DNA from: Paenibacillus polymyxa M1
GTDB taxonomy: Bacteria; Bacillota; Bacilli; Paenibacillales; Paenibacillaceae
Direction: 5' to 3'
DNA length: 64,000 bases
NCBI RefSeq assembly: GCF_000237325.1
Contig: NC_017542.1
Coordinates: forward strand, 5,512,501 to 5,576,500
Positions 45,368 to 54,695 of this stretch are shown in pieces (the first letter of the stretch is position 1; every line of letters begins with the position of its first letter). The position numbers and the translations under genes are program-made. Below the pieces are notes generated by a model. It made no database searches. It was not told where the DNA came from and saw nothing but the letters and a program-made list of their open reading frames with translations.

Positions 45368-46375
45368 ATGACTCAATCATTTCAAGCCCTTGTCGTCGAT
45401 CAGACGCAGGACGGAGAGGTTCAAGCAGAAGTACGTTCTTTGAAAACTGACAGTTTACCTGCTGGAGAAGTATTGATTCGTGTCGCTTATTCCAGCATCA
45501 ATTATAAAGACGGGCTTGCCGCCCGCAAGGATGGCAATATTGTCAAATCCTATCCGTTCGTACCCGGCATAGATTGCTCGGGAACCGTCGTCTCTTCGGA
45601 GGATAGCCGTTTTAGCGAAGGACAAGCGGTACTCGTTACCGGGTACGGGCTGGGTGTGTCTCATTTCGGAGGATTCAGCCAATATGCGCGTGTGCCTGCG
45701 GACTGGGTGGTTCCGCTTTCCGACGGACTCACGCTGAGAGAGGCGATGATTTTTGGGACAGCCGGATTCACCGCAGCCCTGTCGTTATATCGGCTGGAGC
45801 AAAACGACGTTGCGCCGGAGAAGGGTAAGGTGCTCGTCACCGGTGCGACGGGTGGCGTAGGCGGTGCAGCCATTGCCTTGCTGCACAAGAAGGGCTATCA
45901 TGTCGTAGCCAGCAGTGGCAAGGCTGATTCGCATGATTACCTCAGGGCGCTCGGAGCAGCCGATGTTATTTCGCGTGAGGAGGTTTACGACGGTGCCGAG
46001 AGCATCCGACCGCTAGCCAAGCAGCTTTGGCAAGCGGCTGTAGACCCTGTAGGCGGAAAGCCGCTCGCTTCGTTGCTCAGCCAGATCGCCTACAACGGCT
46101 CTGTTGCCGTGAGCGGCCTGACGGCAGGCACCAAGCTGCCTACGACGGTGCTGCCGTTTATTTTGCGCGGCGTAAATCTACTGGGCATAGACTCTGTCTT
46201 CTGCCCCTATGATACCCGCGTAGCGATCTGGAAACACCTCGGCAGTGACTGGAAGCCGAAACAGCTAGAACAGCTCGTTGAGCGCGAAATTGGCTTGGGT
46301 GACCTGCCAAGCGCGCTTGAAGACATCCTGGCAGCCCGCTCACAGGGTAGAACGATTGTACGGCTGGCTGATTAA
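45368..46375 (+). CDS. Acrylyl-CoA reductase/quinone-oxidoreductase-like (AcuI/YhdH/YhfP)
   Basis: 335 aa, ATG after AAAGGAGGC. Zinc-lacking medium-chain dehydrogenase: SSINYKDGLAARKDGNIV, PFVPGIDCSGTVV and VTGATGGVGGAAIALL (NADPH site), matching the AcuI/YhdH group. It reduces activated double bonds with NADPH; substrate unknown. Ends in a strong terminator. Confidence 0.9.
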   Translation: MTQSFQALVVDQTQDGEVQAEVRSLKTDSLPAGEVLIRVAYSSINYKDGLAARKDGNIVKSYPFVPGIDCSGTVVSSEDSRFSEGQAVLVTGYGLGVSHFGGFSQYARVPADWVVPLSDGLTLREAMIFGTAGFTAALSLYRLEQNDVAPEKGKVLVTGATGGVGGAAIALLHKKGYHVVASSGKADSHDYLRALGAADVISREEVYDGAESIRPLAKQLWQAAVDPVGGKPLASLLSQIAYNGSVAVSGLTAGTKLPTTVLPFILRGVNLLGIDSVFCPYDTRVAIWKHLGSDWKPKQLEQLVEREIGLGDLPSALEDILAARSQGRTIVRLAD

Positions 46376-46460
46376 GCGGAAGGTTGTCCATAAGCTATTC
46401 GTTGACGGGTTTTTACGCGAAGGTGTGTTCATCCCGTAGGGTCTAGCAATGAAACCTATA

Positions 46461-46507
46461 AGAAGCCTGTAAATCTGCAGTTTTGAGATTTACAGGCTTC
46501 TTTTTTT
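46461..46507 (+). terminator. Terminator after the oxidoreductase gene
   Basis: AGAAGCCTGTAAATCT / AGATTTACAGGCTTCT with a T7 tail. Confidence 0.92.
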
Positions 46508-46570
46508 GTGTGGTACATTGGAGAAAAAGTGGACACATTCAGAGCGTACGATCTATTTTTCACAACCAAA

Positions 46571-46597
46571 TGAACCTTTTGGGGACTCCAGTTGTTA
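46571..46597 (+). promoter_or_regulatory. Putative ECF-sigma promoter
   Basis: TGAACC (46571-46576) with GTTGTTA about 14 bases later. A GAAC-type -35 is typical of autoregulated ECF sigma genes; 35-60 bases before the TTG start at 46632. Confidence 0.4.
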
Positions 46598-46631
46598 TAT
46601 AGGTAAACTGCACGAGAAAGGAGAACCGTCT

Positions 46632-47192
46632 TTGGAGAGTAATCGAGAACTGTTTGATCTGTATCAGCGGGATGTATATCGAACCTGCTACTACATGGTC
46701 CATAACGCCTCGGATGCGGAGGATTTAACACAGGAAGTGTTTATTACCTTGTTTCGCAGCAATCGTGAGCACATCGAGCAACTAAAAGCCTGGATTATGA
46801 AAGTTACGGTCAATCATTGTCTGAACCATCTTAAACGCCGAAAAAGCCTGCATCTGAAAGTATCGGCCAATCCCCATCTTTTTACTGGAACAGAAAACAA
46901 GCCTGTGGACAGGCAGGTGGAGGAACGCGAGTCGGCTGAGGAATGGGCTGTTTATATGAATCGCCTACCGGCCAAAATCCGCGCTGTGCTGACACTTCGC
47001 TATATGCATGATTTCACGCTTGCAGAAATATCCAAACTGCTGGAAATTCCGCTGGGAACCGTCAAATCCAGGACACACAAAGGGCTAAAGTTAATGGAAC
47101 AAATACTGCGGGAGGCTGGCGCACAGATTCCCGAGCTGGAAGGAGAGAACTATGAACAACATAGAAAAGGCATTGAAGCACAAGTTAAATGA
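46632..47192 (+). CDS. ECF-type RNA polymerase sigma factor
   Basis: 186 aa from TTG 46632, chosen for AAAGGAGAA at 46617-46625 and because the family starts here; an upstream frame extension is out of pattern. Sigma2 region DVYRTCYYMVHNASDAEDLTQ and sigma4 region TLRYMHDFTLAEISKLLE, KSRTHKGLK. It directs polymerase to envelope- or stress-type promoters. Overlaps its partner gene by 41 bases, coupling their translation. Confidence 0.9.
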   Translation: MESNRELFDLYQRDVYRTCYYMVHNASDAEDLTQEVFITLFRSNREHIEQLKAWIMKVTVNHCLNHLKRRKSLHLKVSANPHLFTGTENKPVDRQVEERESAEEWAVYMNRLPAKIRAVLTLRYMHDFTLAEISKLLEIPLGTVKSRTHKGLKLMEQILREAGAQIPELEGENYEQHRKGIEAQVK

Positions 47193-48837
47193 TGATTCGA
47201 AAATGGCCTATCCTGACTTCGATGAGATGTGGAACCGGATGGAACAGACAGGGCATACTGCCCCTACGCTAACCGACACTTTCGATTCATTCACTCCGCA
47301 CCGACATAGAAATTGGCGCAAAATAGCTATCGCTGCTTCCCTGAGCGCACTTCTCGTTGCCGTTCCCGTCTATGCCGCCATCCATTATAACTGGGACAAT
47401 CTGCTGCACGGAAGAAGTGGAATTGAGACGGCTTTAGCTCAAAACCTTGGACAGCCTTTAGAACAGTCTGTCACCAGAGACGGGATAAAGCTGACGTTGC
47501 ATACCGCTATTGTCGATGAGAACCGGACCGTGATTCTGTACAGCTTGGAGGTCGGAAAACGGGCAGACAACGAGTTTTGGAATGTCAAAGGCGTATCACT
47601 TAAAAATGCTGCGGGGAAAAGCAGCGAAGGGGAGTATAGCTTTCAGCAATGGGACGAGAAAAATCAACGCTATAACGGTTACTTTGAAAGTGATTGGACA
47701 CCGCAGCAAGAAACAGAGAACGCGCGGCTGGCCGTAGATCATATAGAGCTCACCAGCGTTCAGGAACTGGATTTGCCGCTCGATATCAAATCACCTCAGA
47801 CGCAGACTTTCAAACTGGATCGTAACGGCTTACAAAATATGAAGGTACAAGTATTTGAACAAGGTAAGGACAAGCTGATGCTGTCCTCAGCAATTACCTT
47901 CGATTCGTCCATACCAAAGGAATGGGACAATCCACAAATTATTGCCTACAAAGATGGGAAGCCTGTGAATCCTCAATCTGGAGGGACATTTGGTACACCC
48001 GGTGAGAACGGAGAATACACAGCCCAGCAGTATTTTACTAAAGAGGATATACCAGAAGGGCAAACTACTTTTAAACTGCAATATGCACAAACCGAGAAAA
48101 GTATACATGAGCCCCTAAATTTTGACCTGCAGTTAAGCAAGAAGAAAATGGAGAGCGGTACAATAAAAAGCGTGCTGAATACCCCATTAGAGAACGGCAA
48201 TCCGAATTTTATGCTGGAACAAATGATTGTCACACCGACACAAATCCGTGTCACGATCAGAAGCAAGGAGAAATTCGCCATGTTACCTTATCAAAAATAT
48301 TTTCTTTCTGTGAACGGTACAACGTTAGAGGGTAGCCGTTGGTCTTCACCTGATCAGGAACACGATCTGAACACGATCCGTTTTGAGCGACCGGCCAATC
48401 TTGTGATTACCAAGGACACTCCCATTACTTTTACAGGCAAATACAAGGTTACGACCCATTCGGATGACAAAACGCCACAGCGTTTAGCTGATATTTCTGA
48501 GCAAAAACAGACGCTAACGACGCAAATCGGTGGCTATCCTGTGAAGTGGACCTACTACAAGCAAGGCTCGGACTTGTTCGTAGAAACCGAAAGTGAGGAC
48601 ACTCACTTTGGGGGGATTAACCAGACGCATATTGGCCTGGGGGAAGAAAGGATTATTGGCAAGCCGATCACGGCCAACTTCGCCGGAGATGGCAATAATA
48701 AGGCAGTGGATGTCTACAAGAACTTCAAGGGAAAGGAAGCTTCTATTTATATGTTCTACTATACAACAGACGACCCGGAAGCAGAGACGACCGTACCCTT
48801 GCAGCCACTGACAAGCAACAGCAAAGTATCTAAATAA
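47152..48837 (+). CDS. DUF4179 membrane protein, probable anti-sigma factor
   Basis: 561 aa; GGAGAG precedes the ATG. N-terminal cytoplasmic part (about 1-55), one membrane segment (IAIAASLSALLVAVPVYAAI, about 58-80), then a DUF4179 domain (GIETALAQNLGQPLEQSV, DGIKLTLHTAIVDENRTVIL) and further beta-rich outer domains. In Bacilli such proteins are encoded behind ECF sigma factors and hold them inactive. Ends in a terminator. Confidence 0.85.
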   Translation: MNNIEKALKHKLNDDSKMAYPDFDEMWNRMEQTGHTAPTLTDTFDSFTPHRHRNWRKIAIAASLSALLVAVPVYAAIHYNWDNLLHGRSGIETALAQNLGQPLEQSVTRDGIKLTLHTAIVDENRTVILYSLEVGKRADNEFWNVKGVSLKNAAGKSSEGEYSFQQWDEKNQRYNGYFESDWTPQQETENARLAVDHIELTSVQELDLPLDIKSPQTQTFKLDRNGLQNMKVQVFEQGKDKLMLSSAITFDSSIPKEWDNPQIIAYKDGKPVNPQSGGTFGTPGENGEYTAQQYFTKEDIPEGQTTFKLQYAQTEKSIHEPLNFDLQLSKKKMESGTIKSVLNTPLENGNPNFMLEQMIVTPTQIRVTIRSKEKFAMLPYQKYFLSVNGTTLEGSRWSSPDQEHDLNTIRFERPANLVITKDTPITFTGKYKVTTHSDDKTPQRLADISEQKQTLTTQIGGYPVKWTYYKQGSDLFVETESEDTHFGGINQTHIGLGEERIIGKPITANFAGDGNNKAVDVYKNFKGKEASIYMFYYTTDDPEAETTVPLQPLTSNSKVSK

Positions 48838-48845
48838 CAATGCTA

Positions 48846-48900
48846 TAAAAAGAGGGTTTTCTATACCTGTGTGATTCGCAGTATAGGAGCCCCCTTTTTA
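48846..48900 (+). terminator. Terminator after the sigma/anti-sigma pair
   Basis: AAAAAGAGGG...CTATAC pairs with GTATAG...CCCCTTTTTA. Confidence 0.75.
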
Positions 48901-48946
48901 TTTGCCTAATAAGGCACAGTCTGCGTGAAGCTGTTGTAGCTCAGCT

Positions 48947-49771
48947 TTACTTCACAGAACCTTGCGTAACACCATTGATAATCCATTTTTGTGCAATCAG
49001 GTAGACGATAATCATCGGCAGCAAGGCCATCAGGTACGAGGCAAAGGCCAGATTAAAATCCGTATTGAACTGTCCCTGAAATACATACTGAACGAGCGGC
49101 AGTGTATATTGTTCCGCATCGCTGATAATAATGAGCGGCAGTAAAAAGTCATTATATGTGGACAGACAAGTGAGGATCCCCACCGTAGCACTAATCGGCG
49201 CCATCAGCGGAAATATAATGCGCCAAAATGTCCCCCATGTCGTCGCGCCATCTACCGTAGCTGCCTCTTCCAATGCCACCGGTATGGAGCGAATATAACC
49301 GACATACACGAAGACATTAAACGCCAAGCCATATACCGTATGCAGCACGATAAGACCCAACAGATTGGTCATATGGAGGCCCGAGGCCAGCTTCACAATC
49401 GGCAGCATGATGATCGGGAACGGAATGAACATGGCGCTCACAAAGTAAAAATATAACCCCTTGAAGAAATGCCGCTGCATATTACGAGCAATGGCATAAG
49501 CAACCATGGAATTGGTGAGCAAAGTGAGGATAACTGTCGATGTTGTCACCATCACACTATTCTGAAAAGCACTGAAAAAGTTGGTCATTTCCACTGCACG
49601 ACTAAAATTTTCCCAATGCAGCTCCGTCGGAAAGGCAAAGGCGGAATGCGCCATCTGCTCGGGATTTTTAAGTGCAATCGTCACCGTCATATAGAGGGGA
49701 AACAGGATAAATATTGTCCCCAACGCTACCAGAATCAGCACAGGCCAGTTGGTACGTCTGCTTGTTTTCAT
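48947..49771 (-). CDS. Sugar ABC transporter permease (MalG type)
   Basis: 274 aa, six membrane segments, EAA-loop region EEAATVDGATTWGTFWRIIFP. Inner-membrane half of a CUT1 carbohydrate importer; shares one base with the upstream permease stop. No ATPase gene in the operon, so it probably uses a shared MsmX-type ATPase. Confidence 0.92.
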   Translation of the reverse strand: MKTSRRTNWPVLILVALGTIFILFPLYMTVTIALKNPEQMAHSAFAFPTELHWENFSRAVEMTNFFSAFQNSVMVTTSTVILTLLTNSMVAYAIARNMQRHFFKGLYFYFVSAMFIPFPIIMLPIVKLASGLHMTNLLGLIVLHTVYGLAFNVFVYVGYIRSIPVALEEAATVDGATTWGTFWRIIFPLMAPISATVGILTCLSTYNDFLLPLIIISDAEQYTLPLVQYVFQGQFNTDFNLAFASYLMALLPMIIVYLIAQKWIINGVTQGSVK

Positions 49772-50637
49772 CAGTTGTCCATCTCCCTTCTCTGGAGGAA
49801 TCGCAGCTGTAAGATGGAAATGATCGCGATCACAATAAAGTAAATCACAGAGTTAGCCGACTGATATGCAAATTCCCCACCTCTAAAGCCCCCGGTGTAT
49901 ATCAGATGGGAAATCGACTGCGTGGCCCGTCCCGGTCCGCCGTTCGTCAAGGCCACGATCTGATCAAATACCATCAGGGAATTTTTCATCGCCAATACCA
50001 TATTGATCGTAAAAAACGGAGCAATCAACGGAAAGGTAATGCTCCAGAATTCACGCCATTTACCTGCACCATCCAGATTGGATGCCTCATACAGACTGGT
50101 CGGAATCGTTTGTAGCCCTGCCAGATAGAGAACCGTATTAAAGGCGATGCCCTGCCATACAGCTACAATGACCACTCCTACCCAAGCCAACTGCTCACTG
50201 CCTAAGATGTTCGTCGATAGTGAGCCAATACCTAAGTTCTGTCCCCAGATCGTAAACACGTTCGAGAACAGGTAATTGAATATGTAACCTACGATCAACA
50301 CGCTCAAAATATTAGGTAAGAAATAAATCCCGCGAAAGAAATTACGAAAACGTATTTTAGCGTTTAGCCCTATGGCAATCAGCAAGCTGAGAATATTAAT
50401 CGCAATGGTAACCACAATCGCAAATTTGAAAGTAAACCAGTAAGCATTGCCCACATTGTCGTCCTGAAACAAATTAATATAGTTCTTAAACCCGACAAAG
50501 TGATACTGATGGCCAAATCCGTTCCAATTGGTGAGCGAGTAATAAAATCCCTGCAAGGCAGGTAAGGTCAAAAATATAAAAAATAATAGCACCGCCGGCA
50601 CCGTCATCCAGTAAAAAGTCGTTAGTCGCTTATTCAT
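49771..50637 (-). CDS. Sugar ABC transporter permease (MalF type)
   Basis: 288 aa, six membrane segments, EAA-loop EASNLDGAGKWREFWSITFP. Partner of the MalG-type permease, starting 16 bases after the binding-protein gene. Confidence 0.92.
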   Translation of the reverse strand: MNKRLTTFYWMTVPAVLLFFIFLTLPALQGFYYSLTNWNGFGHQYHFVGFKNYINLFQDDNVGNAYWFTFKFAIVVTIAINILSLLIAIGLNAKIRFRNFFRGIYFLPNILSVLIVGYIFNYLFSNVFTIWGQNLGIGSLSTNILGSEQLAWVGVVIVAVWQGIAFNTVLYLAGLQTIPTSLYEASNLDGAGKWREFWSITFPLIAPFFTINMVLAMKNSLMVFDQIVALTNGGPGRATQSISHLIYTGGFRGGEFAYQSANSVIYFIVIAIISILQLRFLQRREMDN

Positions 50638-50653
50638 GTCTCGTCCTCCTCCC

Positions 50654-51886
50654 CTATCGGCGGTTAGCTACCTTATTCCACTCCCGGTCGAGCTTGGCTA
50701 GATAGGCATCGATGTCTCCGTTTTGCAGGAACGCCTGTACAATTGAATTCAATTGGACCGCTTTGGGAATATAATGATCGGCAAAATCAATGACACGGCC
50801 TGATTTAAAATACGGCAGCAGCTCTGTCACACTCGGGTCATCCTGCGTGACTCCCTTCACCGCTGAAAATAATGTTTGTTCCGTAATGTATTGCTTGCTG
50901 TTCTCCGGTTTTAATAAGAAGGCAATGAACTCCTTCGCCTCCTTTTTATGCGGCGTGCCTTCCGAAACGGCCAATAGCGTATCTATACCAGACACCAGCT
51001 TGACCGCCTTTGCGTCATTCCCTGAGGGTAACGGGAAAAATCCGAGTTCCACTTTCGGGTTAGCCTTGCGAATTTCAGATATAGCCCACGAGCCCTGAAT
51101 GTACATCAGTCCCTGCCCGTTAGCGAAAGCACGATTACCGTCAGCATAGTTTTTGCCAAAATTATCACTATGTCCGTATTTCAGTAGCTCCAGCTGCTTT
51201 TCCGCAACCTCGCGGTACTTGTCCTGAAAGGTGACCTGATTCTCACGCCGTTGCAGGAAAAAATCAATGCCCACCAAATTCGGACCCAGTGCATTAAAAG
51301 GAAGGTTCGTTTGCCAATCATCTTTATATGTAAAATAAAATGGGATTTTACCAGCAGCCTTGATCTTTTGCGCCGTTGCAATCAGTTCATCCCACGTTTT
51401 GGGCACCTGTATTCCCATTTCCTTAAAAAGTGTCTTGTTATACATCACACCATTCGCATTCGCAGCATAAGGAATTCCATACACAGGATCGACCCCAGTC
51501 ACATCCTTAAGCATTTTGAGGTAAATCGGGTCCACCGTACGTGGCAATTCTGTATTCGCGAGATCCGTAAAAATACCGCTCTGTGCCAAAATGGAGTAGG
51601 TATCCGTGGCCCCAAGTCCCACAATGTCAGGTACATCGTTTTTGACAACCCGGGTCAATAACACCGTTTCTGCCTCTGGCGGATTGACCTGTGTCACTTC
51701 AATACCGGGATGTTCCTGATTGAATTGAGCGATCAGCTTATCGAACGAACCCTTGGCCTCCGGCTTGTTTTGGAAAAACTCAATTTGTACCTTGCCTGAA
51801 TTGTCACTCCTATTGCATGCGCTTACAATGATCACTAGCAGCAGGATCGCCGCTAGTGTAGACAGTCTTTTGACCCCATTCCACAT
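50654..51886 (-). CDS. Sugar ABC transporter substrate-binding lipoprotein
   Basis: 410 aa from ATG 51886, which gives AAAGGAGG a normal spacing; ATG 51892 would abut it. Signal peptide with lipobox VSACN; solute-binding family 1 fold (YGIPYAANANGVMYNKTLF, YIQGSWAISEIRKAN). Binds an unknown sugar outside the cell. A full-consensus cre lies within the signal-peptide coding region, so repression by CcpA is expected. Confidence 0.92.
   Translation of the reverse strand: MWNGVKRLSTLAAILLLVIIVSACNRSDNSGKVQIEFFQNKPEAKGSFDKLIAQFNQEHPGIEVTQVNPPEAETVLLTRVVKNDVPDIVGLGATDTYSILAQSGIFTDLANTELPRTVDPIYLKMLKDVTGVDPVYGIPYAANANGVMYNKTLFKEMGIQVPKTWDELIATAQKIKAAGKIPFYFTYKDDWQTNLPFNALGPNLVGIDFFLQRRENQVTFQDKYREVAEKQLELLKYGHSDNFGKNYADGNRAFANGQGLMYIQGSWAISEIRKANPKVELGFFPLPSGNDAKAVKLVSGIDTLLAVSEGTPHKKEAKEFIAFLLKPENSKQYITEQTLFSAVKGVTQDDPSVTELLPYFKSGRVIDFADHYIPKAVQLNSIVQAFLQNGDIDAYLAKLDREWNKVANRR
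51814..51828 (-). promoter_or_regulatory. cre site inside the binding-protein gene
   Basis: TTGTAAGCGCATGCA (minus strand) fits every position of WTGNAANCGNWNNCW, about 60 bases into the coding region; a cre here would block elongation (roadblock). Confidence 0.7.
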
Positions 51887-52010
51887 GCTCATACCTCCTT
51901 TTCCCCTATGTCAATCTATGCGGGACTAGACAATTAATACCCGTCCCTTGCAGAAAAGAAACGATACAGTGGAAGCAATTACCGCCACGAGGTCCAACAC
52001 CGTTCGTATA

Positions 52011-52055
52011 AAAAAAGATCCAGCTAACCTTCAAACGGTCGCTTGGATCTTTTTT
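52011..52055 (-). terminator. Terminator after the ABC-2 exporter genes
   Basis: AAAAAAGATCCA / TGGATCTTTTTT, lying between the exporter operon end and the binding-protein gene. Confidence 0.85.
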
Positions 52056-52085
52056 ATTTGTATAGTGTCAACTGCAAAATCTATG

Positions 52086-52856
52086 TTAAAAAATTCGTTT
52101 TTGCCACCGTACACAACTAATAATAATGCACACCACCAACATTCCCCCTGTACACACCCAAAATTCAAATGAATTTTGGACCCTTAGAGCAAGTAATATT
52201 TCCCGAAACGGGTCCATTAACATAATGAGCGGTCTAGACAATTTAAAGAGAAATGCAGATAAAACCAGAATTGATAAATAAGCAAACAGGGGTCGAGATA
52301 TAAATAAGCATACGGCACTGCTCAACATGAGCTTCACCAAACAAACGATAAACAGTATGAGATAAAATGCGAGTATGTAGGTTATGGTATCAGATGAGGT
52401 AGAAGGTGTTGATGCACCATATTTTAAGAAAGTAGAGCTATGCGGGAAAAGAAACCATCCTGCAATCACGCTTATAAACAAACCTGTCCCAACGAAAATG
52501 ACCGTCGTGACCGATAGTGCGAGCATCTTGGCAAGCCAAAACTGCAAACGACGGTACGGACGCAACATGTAGAGCCTATACGCCCCTGAATAAAGATCAC
52601 CACTCAACTGATCCACATACAGGATAGGCAACATCGCCAAAGTTAGAAATAAAGCAACCTCACTCATCATCAGCCATGGCAGATTTAAATTGTTGACGAG
52701 CATGGTTCCTTCACCAAAACGGAAGATCTTTGTTCCCGTCATTTTATAACTCCATATAATCGCTACAATTATTAATATATAGGCTACGTACAACGAATAA
52801 GTGGACTTCCGCTTCCAAATTCGTTCCATTTCACTGTGCCAAATTCCCAGCATCAA
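52086..52856 (-). CDS. ABC-2 type permease, subunit 2
   Basis: 256 aa, six hydrophobic segments. N-terminus WHSEMERIWKRK parallels HSEFERLWKRK of the next-upstream permease, so the two are paralogues. Forms an exporter with the ATPase at 53663-54391. Typical of bacteriocin/antibiotic self-protection exporters such as BcrAB, but no biosynthetic gene is nearby. Confidence 0.8.
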   Translation of the reverse strand: MMLGIWHSEMERIWKRKSTYSLYVAYILIIVAIIWSYKMTGTKIFRFGEGTMLVNNLNLPWLMMSEVALFLTLAMLPILYVDQLSGDLYSGAYRLYMLRPYRRLQFWLAKMLALSVTTVIFVGTGLFISVIAGWFLFPHSSTFLKYGASTPSTSSDTITYILAFYLILFIVCLVKLMLSSAVCLFISRPLFAYLSILVLSAFLFKLSRPLIMLMDPFREILLALRVQNSFEFWVCTGGMLVVCIIISCVRWQKRIF

Positions 52857-52865
52857 GCAATCCCC

Positions 52866-53666
52866 CTAACACAAATAATCATCGGCTACAAAGCGGCGAT
52901 ATGCCCCCCATGTAAACAAGACAAGATATACACTTACAACGGTAATGATGGCCCCGTTCACAGATAAACTTCCGATTAAAGAATTATTCAATCCCGTATG
53001 TTGCAGATATGGAATAATCATAAATGTGACCACATCATATAGGTATGGAACATGAGAAACAAAGGATGCCAATTTTAGATACAGCGGATCAAATAACAGA
53101 GAAGCCAAATTGTATACCATGCAAATACCAATAGCATATGTAACACTCTTGCTATACATAGCAAAAAAGCAATACAAGGAACTTATAGCTAATAGAGAAG
53201 CAAATGCCCAGCCATAGTATTCAAGGATGCGCAGCAATCGAACTCCAGACAGACCTATATCACTTAAATCATATGAAAATTTCCATACTTCAACGATCAC
53301 CTGTGAGGATAAGGCATATATAATGAGAAGAAGTAAGATAGAAACATTCAAAACCAGCAGCTTGCTCCAAAAAATCTGACCACGGGTAAATCGACGCATG
53401 AATAATAGCCGCAGCCGTCCACTTTGAAATTCCTCAGTAAACACAGCAGCAGCTAAAGCAGCCACAGCACTGTTGCAAAATAAATATAAATTCTCCTGCA
53501 GACTGGTGACGATAAAATTCTGGTGTAGCACCTCTATTGGAACATTCCGAGTACGCAAATAATATAATCCTGTCGAATAGGCTAGCACAGGTGTGCATAA
53601 AACCATAAGCCAGAACCACTTTCGCTTCCACAATCGTTCGAATTCACTGTGTATCAATCGCTTCAT
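52866..53666 (-). CDS. ABC-2 type permease, subunit 1
   Basis: 266 aa, six hydrophobic segments; starts with KRLIHSEFERLWKRKWFW and has the ABC-2 pattern EEFQSGRLRLLFMRRFTRGQ. Overlaps the ATPase gene stop by four bases, so translation is coupled. Confidence 0.82.
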   Translation of the reverse strand: MKRLIHSEFERLWKRKWFWLMVLCTPVLAYSTGLYYLRTRNVPIEVLHQNFIVTSLQENLYLFCNSAVAALAAAVFTEEFQSGRLRLLFMRRFTRGQIFWSKLLVLNVSILLLLIIYALSSQVIVEVWKFSYDLSDIGLSGVRLLRILEYYGWAFASLLAISSLYCFFAMYSKSVTYAIGICMVYNLASLLFDPLYLKLASFVSHVPYLYDVVTFMIIPYLQHTGLNNSLIGSLSVNGAIITVVSVYLVLFTWGAYRRFVADDYLC

Positions 53667-54391
53667 AATCCCATTAACCCCATAAAGGCATCCTCCAGAC
53701 GTTGGCCCTCCTTTATCAGCTGATCAGTAGGCCCCTGCCAAACTAGCCTGCCCTCTTTAATTACGATAAGTTCATCGCACATCTGTTGCAATTCGTCCAG
53801 CAGATGACTGGAGATAAAAAAGGCATAATTGGCCGAGTTACGCAAACCAAGCACAATATCACGCAGTTCTCTCATCCCCATGGGATCAAGACCATTAGAC
53901 GGTTCATCCAACAACAAAAGCTCCGGAGTACCCAGCATGGACTGTGCAATACCTAGTCTTTGCTTCATTCCAAGCGAATAGGTTTTTACCTTGTCGTCGC
54001 CCCGCGTTTCTAATCTCACCTTTGTAAGCAACTCTTCGATATGTGCCTCCCGATCTGAGGATGCAATTTCAGAGTGCAGGCGTGATAAATTACGTAAAAC
54101 CTGCCTGCCTGTCATATAATCAAAAAAGACCGGAGATTCAATAATGGCCCCCACCTTGGACAGCGCTTTTTCCCGGTCCGTATGTACATTATATGAAGCT
54201 ATCTGTACAGAGCCGCTGGTTGGCTTCATTAATCCAGTCATAATACGCATCATTGTTGTTTTGCCCGCTCCATTGGGTCCGATGAATCCATAAATCTTCC
54301 CTTTCTGAAGCTTGAATGAAATATTATTTAATAAATTTCTTTTCCCCATTTTTTTTGTTACCTGATTGACCTCCAGCAAGAAGTCCGACAT
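53663..54391 (-). CDS. ABC transporter ATP-binding protein (BcrA-like)
   Basis: 242 aa. Walker A GPNGAGKTT, signature YSLGMKQRLGIAQ, Walker B LLLLDEPSNGLD and H-loop ISSHLLDELQ. Drives the two adjacent permeases; order and sequence fit exporters of peptide antibiotics. Confidence 0.92.
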   Translation of the reverse strand: MSDFLLEVNQVTKKMGKRNLLNNISFKLQKGKIYGFIGPNGAGKTTMMRIMTGLMKPTSGSVQIASYNVHTDREKALSKVGAIIESPVFFDYMTGRQVLRNLSRLHSEIASSDREAHIEELLTKVRLETRGDDKVKTYSLGMKQRLGIAQSMLGTPELLLLDEPSNGLDPMGMRELRDIVLGLRNSANYAFFISSHLLDELQQMCDELIVIKEGRLVWQGPTDQLIKEGQRLEDAFMGLMGL

Positions 54392-54695
54392 ATCGTTCCC
54401 TCCATCGTATAATTGATAGGCATGATATTAATATGGATAAGCCCATTTAATATTGGTTAACATCGCGTGCACAAATTAGAAAGTATCATATGTTGCGAAA
54501 TGTAAACGAATTACTTTATATGTAAAATAAAAATATAAAAAATCATTAATACCAATTTATTTTAATATATGGTTATTCTATTGCCACTCTCTCATTCTCT
54601 TTACTATACAAAAATAGCCCTTCAGTAGGCGTGCTACCTCAGGGCTATCCTTTATAAAATATACGTTTGCCTATCTTCAGCAACCAGCCTATCAC
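54392..54695 (-). other. AT-rich intergenic region with ABC-F terminator
   Basis: 304 bp, very AT-rich from 54470 to 54600. At 54614-54648 ATAGCCCT / AGGGCTAT, with a T-run leftwards, is the terminator of the ABC-F gene. The rest probably holds the ABC-2 exporter promoter; no clear boxes. Confidence 0.55.
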
